NCBI GenBank assembly: GCA_963969365.1 | Contig: OZ017746.1 | Location: 3,224,001-3,288,000, forward strand | Reading direction: 5' to 3' | Length of the DNA: 64,000 nucleotides | DNA from: Asterochloris sp. CNOR1 | Lineage: Eukaryota; Chlorophyta; Trebouxiophyceae; Trebouxiales; Trebouxiaceae | Part shown: piece by piece, positions 1 through 12,400 of the stretch | Layout of the letters: every line of letters begins with the position of its first letter | Numbering within the stretch: position 1 is the stretch's first letter | The notes under the pieces: generated by a model | The model's database searches: none | What the model saw: the letters and a program-made list of their open reading frames with translations, nothing else | Told to the model about the DNA's origin: nothing | Position numbers and translations under genes: made by a program

Positions 1-3000
1 TGCTGGGCAGGCTGGGCCGGTGGTTGCGCCTGTGCCTGCTGCTGCGGAGTGTGGTGGTGGTGCTGCGGCTGCTGCTGCAGGCAGAGACAGGGGATGCCTG
101 AGTTGGTGCAACTGTACTCGGCAAGCTCTTGGTTTCAATGGTTGTGTGAGAGGATTTTCATGTGCCAGCAGAACAGCCGCTTGGGCAAGAACTGCCGCCT
201 CAGATGCCATTCCTGAACACATATCTGTAGGGACAAACCTTACCTGAGCTGTCAGGCCGGCATAGTTCTGCCTATAGCCCGATGTCTCAAAGCCAGCAGG
301 CTGCTTGTTGGGGTGCAGACTGTCAGCCGCCTTGGGGGCAGAGAAGTCGCTCCCATACGTCTGCTGGCTACCCACTGATGCCCCCTGAGAGCCGTACTGG
401 CTGTAGGCATCTCCACCAGCACTCCTGCACATATAGAGGATTGGTTGGAGCAAAGGCAGCAATGCTCCGGCAGCCCTGTGACATTACCTAGAATTAAAGC
501 CCCTCAGAAGCTGGCAACAGCCTGACACAGGTCTTCCTTCGTGCTGGCTGTACCTTGCCCAGCAACTGCGTGTGAAGTGCATCTCATAACCAAGAACGAC
601 AGCAGGACAGGGCAGCCAGAGCCCAAAGATCTTTCTCTGTACCCCAGCCCCCAGACAGGAGGCTTCAGCTTGCAACACATCTGTGGGCCGACCTGTAGGC
701 GTTCCCTAGGCCGCCCTGTGACCCCTCCATGCTCCCTGCCAGGCTGTGGGCCTGCTGGGGCCCCTGCTGCTGCTGGTGCTGCGGCACCTGGTGCTGCTGC
801 TGCAACGACAGATAGCTTGTCTCCCCCTGCACCATGGAGGGCAGCCCCGCAGAGGCGGCAGCATTGGCCGCCACGGCCACAGCAGCAGCAGGCTGTCCGC
901 TGCTGCTGGGTGCCTGCTGCTGGCTGTGGGCCTGCTGGAAGCCAGGGTAGCCCTGGCCCAGGTTGGTGGGTCCCTGGCTGTACTGGGTGCCAGCGCTGCT
1001 GGTGTGGGGGCCGACCGCTTTGTTCTGCTGCTGCAGCTGGTTCTGCGGCTGCGCTGAGAAGCTGTGGCTGCCTGCCTGCCCCATCAGCCCGCTCAGGATG
1101 TTGGCACTCTGGCTGTAGTCCTGGCTGCTGCGCTGGGGCGCCTGCTGCTGCTTAGGCTGCTGCTGTGCCTGCAAGGAGGCAAACTGTCACAATGTGGTTG
1201 TATGGCAGAGACACCAATGCAGCAGGTAGCTGCGATAGACTTCACAGCCAACGTGCTGCCCGTCTTGCATGAAGATTGTGCGTACAGCAATTGCATTGCA
1301 TTTTTCAGCAACACAGCATGCCAGTCACATGTCCAGGTGCCCCACCCAAGTGCTGCAGGAGGGTCGTGCATTTGCTGAGCCAGCGAACCCTTGAGCCCAG
1401 TCAGTGGCCCACCTGAGGGTTTGGCAGCAGCGACTGTTCTGCGCTACTTGACTGCGCCTGGGCAGCCTCCTGCCCAGCAGAGCTCCCGAAAGCTGTGCCA
1501 AAAGCCGAACCAAAGTCGGCCCCCAGCCCGTTCAGGCTGAAGTTGCCAAACTGCAGCCTCATTTCCTGGTCAGTGCCCTCTGGCAGAGAGGCTGCAGGCC
1601 TGCTGACCTGGGGCATCTGCTGCTGCAGCCCCTGCTGGCTGTCCTGGCTGCTCATCAGGCTCATGCCCAGAGAGGAGCTCTGCAGCCAGACAGGCCTTGT
1701 CTGAGATCAAGCAGCACAGCAAGTGATTTGCAGCTGACCTCAGCCACAAGACCTGCACTGTGTTCAGACAGCATTCATGTGCCCTACGATAGACAGGTGC
1801 AGCCGGGAATCCTGCAGGTGCCCGGCAGGTCTGACCTGCTCACAGCAGAGGTGCAGCACCTCTGGCTTGCAAGCACAGCATCCTCCAAGCAACCTGGCAT
1901 GCCATGACAGATATCCAACCAAACTGCTGTGCTATGTGATGCTATGGAGTATGCTGAGCAGCCTGCTGGACCAAAGAAACCAGCAGTCCTGCTCAAGTGC
2001 TGTCAAGCGTGAAAGGGTACACAGTGTGCACCTGCAGCCCCTGATACTGGCTCTCGCCACTTGACTTTGGAGGCTGCGTTGACTGCCCAGTGAGGCTGGA
2101 CAGCAGGCCTGCACCCAACTGACCGAGGCCCTGCTGCCCTTGCCCAATCTGCTGCTGCTGGCCAGGCACCGCGCTGGCAGTGGGCAGCTGCTGCTGCCCC
2201 GGAAGGGCGCTCCCGATGGGCGCCTGCTGCTGCGTCTTCTGGGGCAGTTGCGCATGCAGCCCGCTGCCAATCGCTGCTTGTTGCATGCCGCTGAATGCAT
2301 TCTGCGCCTGCTGCTGGGGCCTGTGCTGGTCCATCAGTGCCCCTGCCTGCCCCATGTTGCGGAGGGCATGTGACTGCCCCTCGCTGGGCTGTGAGGTCAG
2401 GCCAGCCTGCTGCGCCATGCCTATTGCGCCTGGTGCAGCGCCTGGCGCCTGGTGCTGCAGGCCCATCTGGCCCACAATCCCCTGCAGAGCGCACATGACA
2501 GACTGAGAAGCAAGCCATGTGCATAGTGCAGAGTGCATCTGCGTTAGCAGGTTCATCAGGTGAGCCTGAATAGTCCCAGCCCTCTCCCCCCCCCCTCCGC
2601 ATACATGTTGACAGTACAGCTTTGGCTGCCCTGGTGCTGGGGAGGCTCAGACCTCAGACATGGAACTGATATGTCTATGCTAGTCTGCATCTGCAGCCAA
2701 TGATATGTGCAGTCTCCTTGCTTATCCAGGTGTTCACCTGAGGCTCCTGCTGCTGCTGCCCAAGAGCTTGACTGGTGCTTGGGGCACCAGGGGCAGCATG
2801 TGCAGGCGAGGCGCGGCGCTGCTGCCAGGCGTTTGGCGGCCCGCTGCTGGGGGCATCCTGCTGGAAGCTCTGCCGTGAGGGAGCCTGCACTGTGGGCCCT
2901 CCCAGAGTGGCTGACGACCCCTGCCCTGCCATGCGGCTGGACTCGCCTGCACCCCCTGGTGCTGCCGCCTGCTGCTGCCCCTGCTGCTGCTCTGCCCCTG

Positions 3001-5035
3001 CATTAATCATCAGCACCGTCCTTAGACAGGCCATACACATCTCAGACATTGAAAGCTCTGACTGCGCCAGCCCTTCTGACAGTGCTTGCTTTGCTATGCT
3101 CACCAAACAGCAAGCAGCTGCCTCTCACAGCAAAAAACAAGCATCTGTGTCATTTCTGTATTTACCTGTGCTCCCTGCTGCGGTGCCCTGTGCTGAGTGC
3201 GCAATCACGCTGGCTGCTGGCGGCCCAATGGGCTGAGGCATGGAGCCTGCCCCAGAGCTCAGCGTGTGAAGGCTCCCTGACAAGAGGTCTGCCTCTGAGA
3301 CTGGGGCCTCACTAGCACTGGTGCTGGGCCCAAGGCCAGTTGAGTACAGGGACTGGTGCTGTGCCTGCTGCTGGGGACGTGCAGCAGCCTGGACTGGCAG
3401 CTGCAGCTTCTGCTGTGGCTGCTGCAGACTGACGAGGCCGGGGACTGAGGACTCCGGAGTGGGCAGCGAGGCTGATGGTGCTGATGCCTGCAGGGCACAG
3501 AACAGCATCTCAATACAAGCGGATCAGAACAGTAAGCCTGATGGTGCCTGCAGGGCTCAGCATGGTGAAATGCAGATATTTGGCCAGAGCAGACAATCAG
3601 CAAAAGTCCATGCAGATTCAAATCTAGAGCAGCATGGCTGCACACAAAGGACAGCTTGTGAGCAGCGCCCCACCTGGCGTGGTGCTTGAGCAGGCTGTGA
3701 CTGTGCTTGCTGTGCTCTTTGGGGCGCCTGCTGCCGTTTGATCATGTCTGCAAAGGTTCCTGCACAAACAAGATAGTACCTCAGAATCCACACAACGTTT
3801 TGCCTGTCACGAGGTGGATGTTGCAGCAAGTGCAGCTGTGGAGGCATCATCTACTGTTGACATCTCCGGCTCACCGCCTCCCTGCCCAGGCTTGCCCCAT
3901 GAGGGCTTGGGCTCAGGTGCAGCAGCTGCACTTGTCGCCTCAGGCTGGGCGCTGCTGGCTCCTGCTCCCCCCGTTTGCTGTGCCTGCTGAGGCCATGCAT
4001 CAGGCTCTGCGGGCTTGGCAGCAGCAGCTGCGGGTGCAGCTGCTGGCGGCTGGCCCCAGGCGCTTCCCCCCTCGCTGGGCTGCGACGGTGCCCACGCATC
4101 AGGCTGCTGCCTGCAGAATGCAGGGGCACCGAGTTCTGGGTGGACGTAGCTAGCGCGGTTGAAGGGTGCACAAAGCGAGCCATGTCTTCTGTAGCATCCT
4201 GTACAGCTCTTCCCATGACCAATGCAGTGTGCCTGCTAGGCACGAATATGCGCGCATGTCCATGCACCCAACAAATTACTGACAGATCCATCATTGACAG
4301 AGTACCTGGCTGGCTTGGAGGCTGCTGAAGCTGGCTCCTGCTCTGCAGTGCCGTTTGCAAGCCGCTCGTTTTCGTCAGCTCGGTGGAGACCGTTCGGGGG
4401 AGCTCGGGAGGAGCCTGCAGGCAGTGATCCAGTGCTGCTGAGCAACACCGAGCAATGGGAAGAGACAGAAGACTGGCATGAAGATTGATTGATGCCTGCT
4501 GCCAGACTGCCAGGCCTCTCACCCCTGCCCCCTCTGTCCCTGGATCTGTCCAGAGAGGCGCGCTCGCCTCGCCCTGCACTCCTGCCGCCCCTTGTGCCGC
4601 TGCCTGACATGGATCCAGACCGCCTAACCTCCAGCACCTTGGAGCCATCCTGCCTTGTAGCAACGTCAGTCTTCTGCAGGAGACAGAGGCCCTTGAGGGG
4701 TGTGTGGGCTGCAGCCAAGCATTGTCAGAACAGGGAAGATCAGAGCGTGCTCAACCAGCCTCCCATGTGCTACCTGCTGCTTCTTCTTTGCCTGTTTGGT
4801 CTGGACCTCAAGGAAGGGAGCTGCATAGCAGGAACAGGGGCATTAGCGTGCTGCTGGCACATGCACAGCCCAAGATCAAAGGAAACTCACACTCGATCAG
4901 CCTGGCCACGGCTTCATTTGCATCATAGTTGCACTCCTCCAAAACATGAGTGATAACATCTTCTGAAGCACCAGAGGCGTCCCGTATCCGTTCTATCAGC
5001 GCCCTGGCCGCCTTGTCCCTGCCGGCTTTGCTCAT
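1..5035 (-). CDS. GBF-interacting protein 1-like (GIP1_N/DUF1296) Q-rich protein, 3' end outside window
   Basis: The first exon (5035 down to about 4890) encodes a UBA-like three-helix segment with the core VITHVLEECNYDANEAVARL. A T|CT splice then joins it to PFLEVQTKQAKKKQQ near 4808-4750. This order, helices followed by (D/S)PFxEVxxKxxKKK, is the hallmark of the plant GIP1 N-terminal domain. An Arg/Gly/Ser-rich exon follows (about 4680-4500: SGTRGGRSAGRGER). Further exons down to position 1 are very rich in Gln, Ser, Pro and Ala. One, near 1590-1480, carries LQFGNFSLNGLG, like the LQFGSF motif of plant homologues. Plant GIP1 stimulates DNA binding by G-box factors, and related Q-rich UBA-like proteins link ubiquitin and RNA polymerase II. 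The role here is inferred. The ATG at 5035 begins MSKAGRDKAARAL; an in-frame upstream codon at 5065 is possible. The reading frame is still open at base 1, so the C-terminus is missing. Exon borders in the low-complexity part are approximate. Confidence 0.72.
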
Positions 5036-5240
5036 GTTAGGTGCCCGCTCTGCAGGCCTCGTCACATCCGTTCAAAGCTGGTGCTGACACTGCTCTAGTG
5101 AGCCGGAGAGCCTGTCTACAAACCCTGGGTCTTGACTCCAGTGCCTGCATCTGTTGAGTGATGATGATTTGATGTACAGACGCAATGAGACCAACCAGAT
5201 GGTTGGTTAGAAGACTCAGAAGGGCCAGCAGCATGGCTGT

Positions 5241-6065
5241 CTATCTGTCATGGTCAGTGCGCTGCATGCGGGTCATCTCGCGCTTCTCCTGCAGCAGCTC
5301 TTGGATGCGCTGCTGCTGCTCTGTGGGGTTGGTCCGCCGTTCCATAGCAGCTTGAGGTGTGCTGCAGCGGCAACGATGTGCAAAGCGTCGCCAGGTGAGC
5401 ACAAAAGAGCCTGAGGCACCAGATGTTCTCGGCTCTCAGCTCACCTGTAGGTGTAGAGGTCCTGATGTACATGCAGGGCTCCTGCAAATAGTGCACAACC
5501 TGCGACTAAACAGGCTGAGCAGAAAATGAAAGGGAGGCGAGTCTGCCTGCATGCAGAGACGGCACAATGTTTGGAAACAATAGCAGCGGTTGCATCAGAA
5601 CACACCTGCAGGCCTCACCTGACCAGCAGGGTCCAGCGCGGCTCATTGTAGCGCTGATTCTGTCGCCACTGCTGCCTTGCAGAGGCCGCCTGCGCAGCTC
5701 CCTGAGGGTCATACGCTTTGCCCTGGACAAGAAATCACCAAGGGGAGAGTTATAGCCCATCTCGACATGAGCACAGCAGCTGCAGGGGACGCCCCGACCA
5801 GCACTCACCCTGTGTAACAGCAGGTCTGCTGCCTTTGAAATGCGCTGAAACTGTCTTGCTGCCTCCACACTTGAGTCCCTGCAGGACAGAGTCAGAGCTG
5901 CTCGGTTATGTTCAGAGCAACAGTTCAAGATGGCAAACAGCAGGGCATTGATGTTTGCCTGTCTGGGTGGCATTGCATGGCAAGCTTTCTAAAGGCTGCC
6001 TTCACTGTGGTTTTGTCTGCGTTTACAGGTATGCCCAGCACCTCATGTGCAGGCTCCCGGAGCAT
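5241..6065 (-). CDS. Small J-domain (DnaJ/HSP40-type) co-chaperone
   Basis: A J domain is split over two exons. Helix I/II reads AHEVLGIPVNADKTTVKAAF and is followed by RKLAMQCHPDR with the HPD tripeptide that stimulates Hsp70 ATPase. The rest continues as DSSVEAARQFQRISKAADLL (about 5880-5815). Two more exons follow: GKAYDPQGAAQAASARQQW (about 5730-5625) and a charged coiled-coil-like tail, QQQRIQELLQEKREMTRMQR, ending at TAG 5243-5241. Frames join cleanly at each border: AG|G after HPD, phase 0 after LLLHR, AG|C before TPQAA. There is no Gly/Phe region or zinc finger, so this is a type III (DNAJC) protein of about 140-160 residues. The HPD exon appears to use a GC donor (CAG|GCAAAC at 5958). 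The ATG at 6065 was chosen as the first in-frame one. An upstream exon beginning MFRKFKHLASAFQLHDPN at 6321 could join in phase 0 and add an N-terminus. The Hsp70 partner and compartment are unknown. Confidence 0.78.
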
Positions 6066-6477
6066 GAATGATGTGAAGGGGCTGAGTGACAATCTCAACA
6101 AAGAACCTGCACTTGCGACCGCTGGGACCGACAATTTGATGAGGTGTCGAATACACTGCCAGACTGTCAGATGGTCAAAACCCTGAGACGGCTTAAGCCT
6201 CAGGCAGGTCTCTTGATCTCCATCACAACACAGTCACAGCTTCATCACTCACAGCTTCAGGGACAACATTAGGGTCATGCAGTTGGAATGCAGAGGCCAG
6301 ATGCTTGAATTTGCGAAACATGTACAACATCAACAGGCTATATGTTCACTGTCAGCTCCAGCTGGACAGGCACACTGTTGGGAAACTACTTGCAATTCTA
6401 CAAATTAGGCAACAGGACACCATGGTGAGGGTAAGCTTGCAGACTTTGTTGCAGCTCCCAGGGGACGCTAGGGGAAT

Positions 6478-9400
6478 TTACACAGCAGGGCTGAGCTCTT
6501 GCTCGAACTGCGCGGCCTGCTCATGGGTCATGGCCGCAGCTGCAGCTGCCACGGCACGCTCCACGGCAGGTCCTGGCACAAGCTTGGAGGCGACGCTGAC
6601 GGGGTCATATGCTGGTGGTGTGCCCGGCCCAGAGTGCTGTGGGCCTTGGTAAGCAGGGGAGGGCGGTGAGAGGCATTCTGTAGTACTTAGCAGGAAGAAG
6701 GCGCCCTCCTCTGCAGGCCACTCAGGCTCCTCCTTGGTGTTGATGAGGGGCCTGGCTGCTGAGGGCCCCGCCTTGCTTGCTGTTCCAGTGGCCTGAGCTG
6801 GAGATGACTCCAGTATGGCACAGCCAGCAGGCAGCCCAGTGCTTCCTGGCTTGCACCCCTGGACCAGTTCTGGCTTGATGTCGACACGAGATGGCGCTGC
6901 TGCAGTCGCCGCCTGAGCCTGTCGGCTGGCCGCTGCCCTGCCGTACAGCCTCAGCTGCTCCTCACGCGCAGCAGTGATGGCCTGCACAGAAGGCCTCCGG
7001 TCTCAGGACAGCTACAAACCAGTCACAGGACTCTGCACAGAGCACAGCCTGCCGGCGAGCACCGCTGCAAATGAGGTCCCCTCATAACTGGCCTGCTGCC
7101 AGCTAGCGGCAAAAGCAGCAGCAACCCTGCATAAGCAGGCCCCTTAACTGCAGCGCATCTGACAGACAGGCAGTGTGCAGACAGAGCGACCCTCGCTTGC
7201 CTGCTGCAGATAAGTTTTGTGCGCCTCAAGAGACTCGCAGGCGCTCCACTCGAAGAAGGGCACGCTGATCACCGTCCATGTGCGCGCCTGCAGCAGGCGC
7301 TGGCGCGCCTTAAGCTCCCCAAGGGGGCGCCGCGTGTTGCGCATGAAGTGGTGGGGGCCATCCACTTCAATGGCCACCCTCTCCCCTGTAGGCACCAGCT
7401 GGTGGAATGTTGAGCTAAACAGAAATTGGGACAAAGGATGGCATCGCAAGGGGCCTCTTCCTGGGGGTGCGCATGAGCCTGGACACTGCATGCTGGTGGG
7501 GTTCTTGCTGGGAAGGGCTGTTTCATTGCTGGCGGGCGTGACAAGAACACCAAGGTGAGAGACCTGCAGGTGCATTGCACAGGCAGTGCGTCAGCCCTGG
7601 CCTGCATATGAGGGTTGAACTGCAGGAGGGTAATCTTGTGCATGCAGGGGTGGCACAAAGCAAGCGATGCACAGGAGCTGTATCGCGCCACCGGCTGGCA
7701 ACAGGTTTGTTGAGCTCCCTAACAGCAGCTGTTGCCACCACGAGCTCTCCGGAGGCGCACACCAGTGGTATTGCCACACTTTTCAGGATGGTGATCTTGC
7801 AGGGCACAGCCTGACCATTACATGTGTAACTGCAGCAGCAGGGCTGAGCCAGACAGGCAGGAGGCAGCACAAAGAAGTTTGCATCCAGTCGGCCTGCCAG
7901 AGCAATGTGAACGGAGTAAAGCCGATGCCCCATCAGCTGCGCACTCTGCAACAGTGCAGGAGCAAGGCAAGTGCTGAGCTAGTGTGCCTGCCAAGCTGCC
8001 AGCCTGGTCTACCATCCTGCGCAAGCAGCCCAATGGCAGCCACATTGGACAGGTACCCTGATGTGTGCCCACCTGTCAGAGCAATGTCGACGGAGAAGAG
8101 CTGATCCTCAGTCAACTGCTCCTTGGCGTGCGTGACCCCCAGCTCGGCCAGCACGCGGGACACATCTCGGTGCAGCTGGGAGATGCGGACCTTACGCGCC
8201 GAGGCCAGCCACACCGTGCGCGCGCGCTGCATCATCTCAACTGGCAGCTGCAGCTGGCTGCCGGGGCGGTCCACCAACACGTGCAGGTAGGCCTGCAGGG
8301 ATGGCAGTGGGGTGGTGCTCTGAGCCAGGGTAGCCAATCTTTTGAGGTCATGTGCCACTGTTGATTCCCTGATGAGGGTGCTTTGCACATCAGCCAGCTG
8401 AAGGCAGGCTGAGCCTCAAGTTTGCTGAGCCACTGGCGGATCAGAATTGCTGCTTTTCTACACTCAGCTCAGGCTAGGGAAGGGCACGCAGGCACCTCTA
8501 CGCAGCAACATGCCTGGCAGGCTGGGGCCTCACCTGGTAGATTTGGGTCAGGGCTTCGTCCAGCAGCGGGGTGTCGGTGCGCCCCCTGAGTGCCTCAAAC
8601 TGGCACATGAACAGCTGCCACAGCTCCTGGCTGCACGCCTGCAGCATTCATCTAGCTGCAGCATGCACTACCTGGCATAGCTGGTGACTGCCAGCAGAAC
8701 AGAGTCACTACAGTTGCAGCCGTTACTGCAGGCGCTGCCAGCTCACACACATTGGCAAACCACACAGTGTAGCCATAGCCCATGAGTCTTGGCACCAACC
8801 TACTGGATGGGTCCTGCCCACAGCAATGTCATTCAGCACAACACAGAGCTTGCCTACAGCCCTGCTGGCAATGCAGCTATCTGTGACGGTCACCGGCTGC
8901 ACATCCCATCAAGTGCATTGCCCAACCTGCTGGATAGCCAGCGCCCACAGCAAGTTGCTCAGCTGCTGCGCGTTGAAATGCTCATTCCCTAAGCGCCTGA
9001 AGATCTCGTCAACGAAGACGGGCAGCATGCTGGGCAGATCCAGGTGCATCTGCATGCGGGCCGAGGCCAGCATGATGTTAGTCACATGCTGCAGGGACAG
9101 CTCCTGCAGGGTACAGGAGAGCAGGGTAAGATGAAGCACAGCCTGGACAGGCGTACAGTCATGGCCCCCAAGCATACTGCAAGGTCTCGCCCTGTGCAGT
9201 AGGCTACCATGACGTTGGTCATGTGCTGCTGGCACAGTCCCAGGTGGGGGCATTCGTCCCACAAGCTGCAGTGATACCCTTGCACAGTGCTGTTCGTCAC
9301 ACCTTTGCTGCAGGGCATCAGTGTGCTGGGCTGGCAGGCATCATGTGATGGCACTTCGAAAGTGCGGCACAAGACAAGCACTCCCTGTGACTAGCTGCAT

Positions 9401-12400
9401 GCAGAGCATGCTCCTACAGTCACTGTGCACCAGAAGCTGATTCAATGCGAGGCTAAAGCCAGGCTGTTCTCATGAGCAACATCTGCACGCTGCCCGCAGT
9501 ACTCACGCCAACAATTTTGGTGACACTGATGCCGATGGCGTTGAGCAACATGGGAGCATCATGGTTGAGCTTGTCGTACGCCCAGGCCATGTTGGCCAGG
9601 TTCTGCAGAGAGCAGGAGAAGCTTCCAACGGTGCAGTGGCAGCATGCTTGGTGGCACAGTCATAATACCAGCAGGAGAACAAAGCAACAGTGCAGTAAAG
9701 CAGGCATGGCAGCGCCAAATCAAAGATGCTGAGGGGAGGATGGCGCAAAGAGGCCATACCACCCACAGGCATAGCAGAGTTTTCAAGCCGATTGGAAAGG
9801 GCTGCGGATCCTTCAGCGCTTGCTCTTGTGAGTGGCAGCAGGCACTAAGACAGCGAGGCTCAGCTGCAGGTCTGGGACCTAGATACCTGCTGGCTGAACT
9901 CGTCTATGCGGCCCTGTGCCTCCCAAGCAAAGCGCTCCATCAGGGGCTCACAGTAGTGCGACAACTTGGCATATGCCCACACCTGCGCAGCAAAGGGCGC
10001 GTGAGCAGGCAGTGCAAGGCCACCCGGGCTGCACCGAGAGCAAGCTGTGGTTGCAGTTATGCTGCATCTCCAGCCCATGGAGGGGAAGCATGGTGTTGCA
10101 TGTTTGTTCGGCTGTTTCAGGTCCTGCAGCAGCTTCTGGGCGGCCGACACTCTGCTGGCAGAAGGCAGAAGAATAGCGTCCAGTCTAGGTATGACACAAA
10201 GCGGATTGATGGATGCGCTGGGCTGTCACTCTTGACCAGATGGGCCTCAGCTGCCCAAGACAGGTGTGTGTGCATAAGCCTCAAGCCGATGTCGCTCACT
10301 GTGTTGCTGAGCTCCTGGGGGTTGCAGTCACCCGCCCTTTCAGTCATGGCCTTTGCGACAGCGTCCAGCAGGCGCCGCAGCTCAGGCGACTCCAGCTGCA
10401 TGGTGGCATAGCTCCACACAGTGCTGCACGCAGCAAGCAAGCTCATTATGTCCTTGCCCAGGCAGGCGCCTTCACGGGGGCCATGCCCAGGTGCCTGACT
10501 TGAGTTACATTGCTGAACAGAAGCCGCAGGCAGCACTTTAAGAGGCCAGAATGATCACACACAGTGGCACGCATGGGCTGACAGGACTCGGCCTTGCAGC
10601 ATCTCACTTGGCAAGGTGCTGCCGGCTGAAGCTGTCTGCCTCCATGGGGCTAGACAGCCTCCTGGACACCTCCCGCACCACTGCAGACATCAGCGGCTGC
10701 AGCACAGGAAGAACAATGTGGAGAGGCGGACAAGCTAGCGTCACTGGGCCGTTGGAGGCTTGTTGCTCGCACTGCCTCAGACCAACCAGGTTGCAGAGCA
10801 CCACCTGAAGGCAGCTGTCAGATCAACAGGGCAAACTATCAGTAGATGCGGCAGCACAGTGCAGGCAACACGCAGCTTGCTCGACAGGGCCCATGCTGTC
10901 AGCAGGATGTGCATTTGATAAGTGACAGCAGCACAATTGCAGGCAGCGCAGACCTTGCTAGTGTGCCCCAGGGTGGCCAATGCCCAGCAGGTGTTTGAAA
11001 TGTTCTGTGGGCTGTACTGGTGCAGGTCGCGTGTGGCCCGGGCACACAGGGCTTCCAGGAAGGCAGGGCCAGGCACAAACTGCATTGTTGCAAAGGCCCA
11101 GATGAGGTTGGCTACCTGCAGTAGCACAGGGAGCTCTTTGCTGGACATCGTCTAACTAGCTCCACAGGTGTGACAGTGTCGCCAGGGGCGTCAGGTTGCA
11201 CAACCACTGCGCAGCATAGAATCCATTGACTGGTGGGCATGTTGCTTTAGCAGTGGGTGCTGGATCTGGGGCTGTGTGCTCAGACAGACTGCAAGTAGAG
11301 GGGTAGCAGGCACAGCAACGGCATAGCAGGACCACAACACTTGGAGGGCTCACCGACTGCGCCTGGAAGCTGTGCATGGTGTTCAGCGCATGACTGGCAG
11401 CGGCTTGGAACAGACCCTCGTGAATCCGGTCTGCAGCCAGCAACATGACTCTCGATTTTGCACCCTGCAGCGGTCCTCATGTTGCAATGTGCAGCTTGGT
11501 ACCTGGACTGAGGCATGTTCTTTCCTTGCAGCTGCAGCAATGCAGCATGCATTCAGGGACACGATGCATGGCAGGCAGCTTTCATATCTCTGGGGAGGGT
11601 GCGCACTTAGTTTGGCCAGGCCCCAGACGGTGTTGGTCACATTCTGAGGGGTGAACTCCTGGATGCGGCGCTGGGCAACGTCTTCAATCACATCCAGAAC
11701 AGCCCCAGGATTGTAGCCCAGGTTGCCAAAGGCATACACCTACAAGGTGAATCTGTTTTGTTGCAGGATACAGCGTGGCGAATTAACCAATCAGGCTGTG
11801 GTCCATGATGGTGCAGGCACTCTGCCCAAACAAACACTGATGCTGCTTACCAAGGAAAGCTGCAGGTGCACTGCAAGCTGTGAGCATGAGACAGCGCTGC
11901 AGTGCGGGCAGCAACAGAGGTGCAGCTGCCAGCCACATGCCGCATGCTTGGACCACATAGCCGGCATTTCACGCAAGGGGCATGGGAATGGGTGCATAGT
12001 GTTGTCCTTTCTGCGCCTGAAGCATTGGGACTGGGCTAGAAGTGCAACAGAAGGCATTCCCTGGTTGAAGAGCCCAAACAAACTCACTGTGTTGGCGATG
12101 TTCTGGGCGTTGAAGCTGTGGATCTTGTTGGTGGCAGCAGCCACCAGTGCATCCAAGAGGGCCTCGTTGCTGATGTTGAGCTTGGATAGCGCCCAGCAGC
12201 TGTTGCTCAGCGCCTGCAGAGGTGCAGCGGGTGGCATGACAGCGCCGAGGCTGCTCACCCTGAACAAAGGCGACAGCATGAGCCAGCACTGCGGGGAAAG
12301 CAGCACAGGAACTCAGGAAGGCAGTACTGCTAGAAAGTTCATAAAAAGCCAGCAGACCACTTAGTGCAATGTGACTGCTTTGCGCCCCAAGTCACTGCCT

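Noticed and set aside
541-1155. Long plus-strand ORF over the Q-rich gene (and many similar ones to 4950)
   Set aside because: These are shadows of CTG/CAG-rich minus-strand exons. The minus-strand reading matches the GIP1-like plan and splice sites.
2580-2600. C-rich homopolymer in the GIP1-like gene
   Set aside because: A short intronic polypyrimidine/C tract of the kind common in introns, with no further structure.
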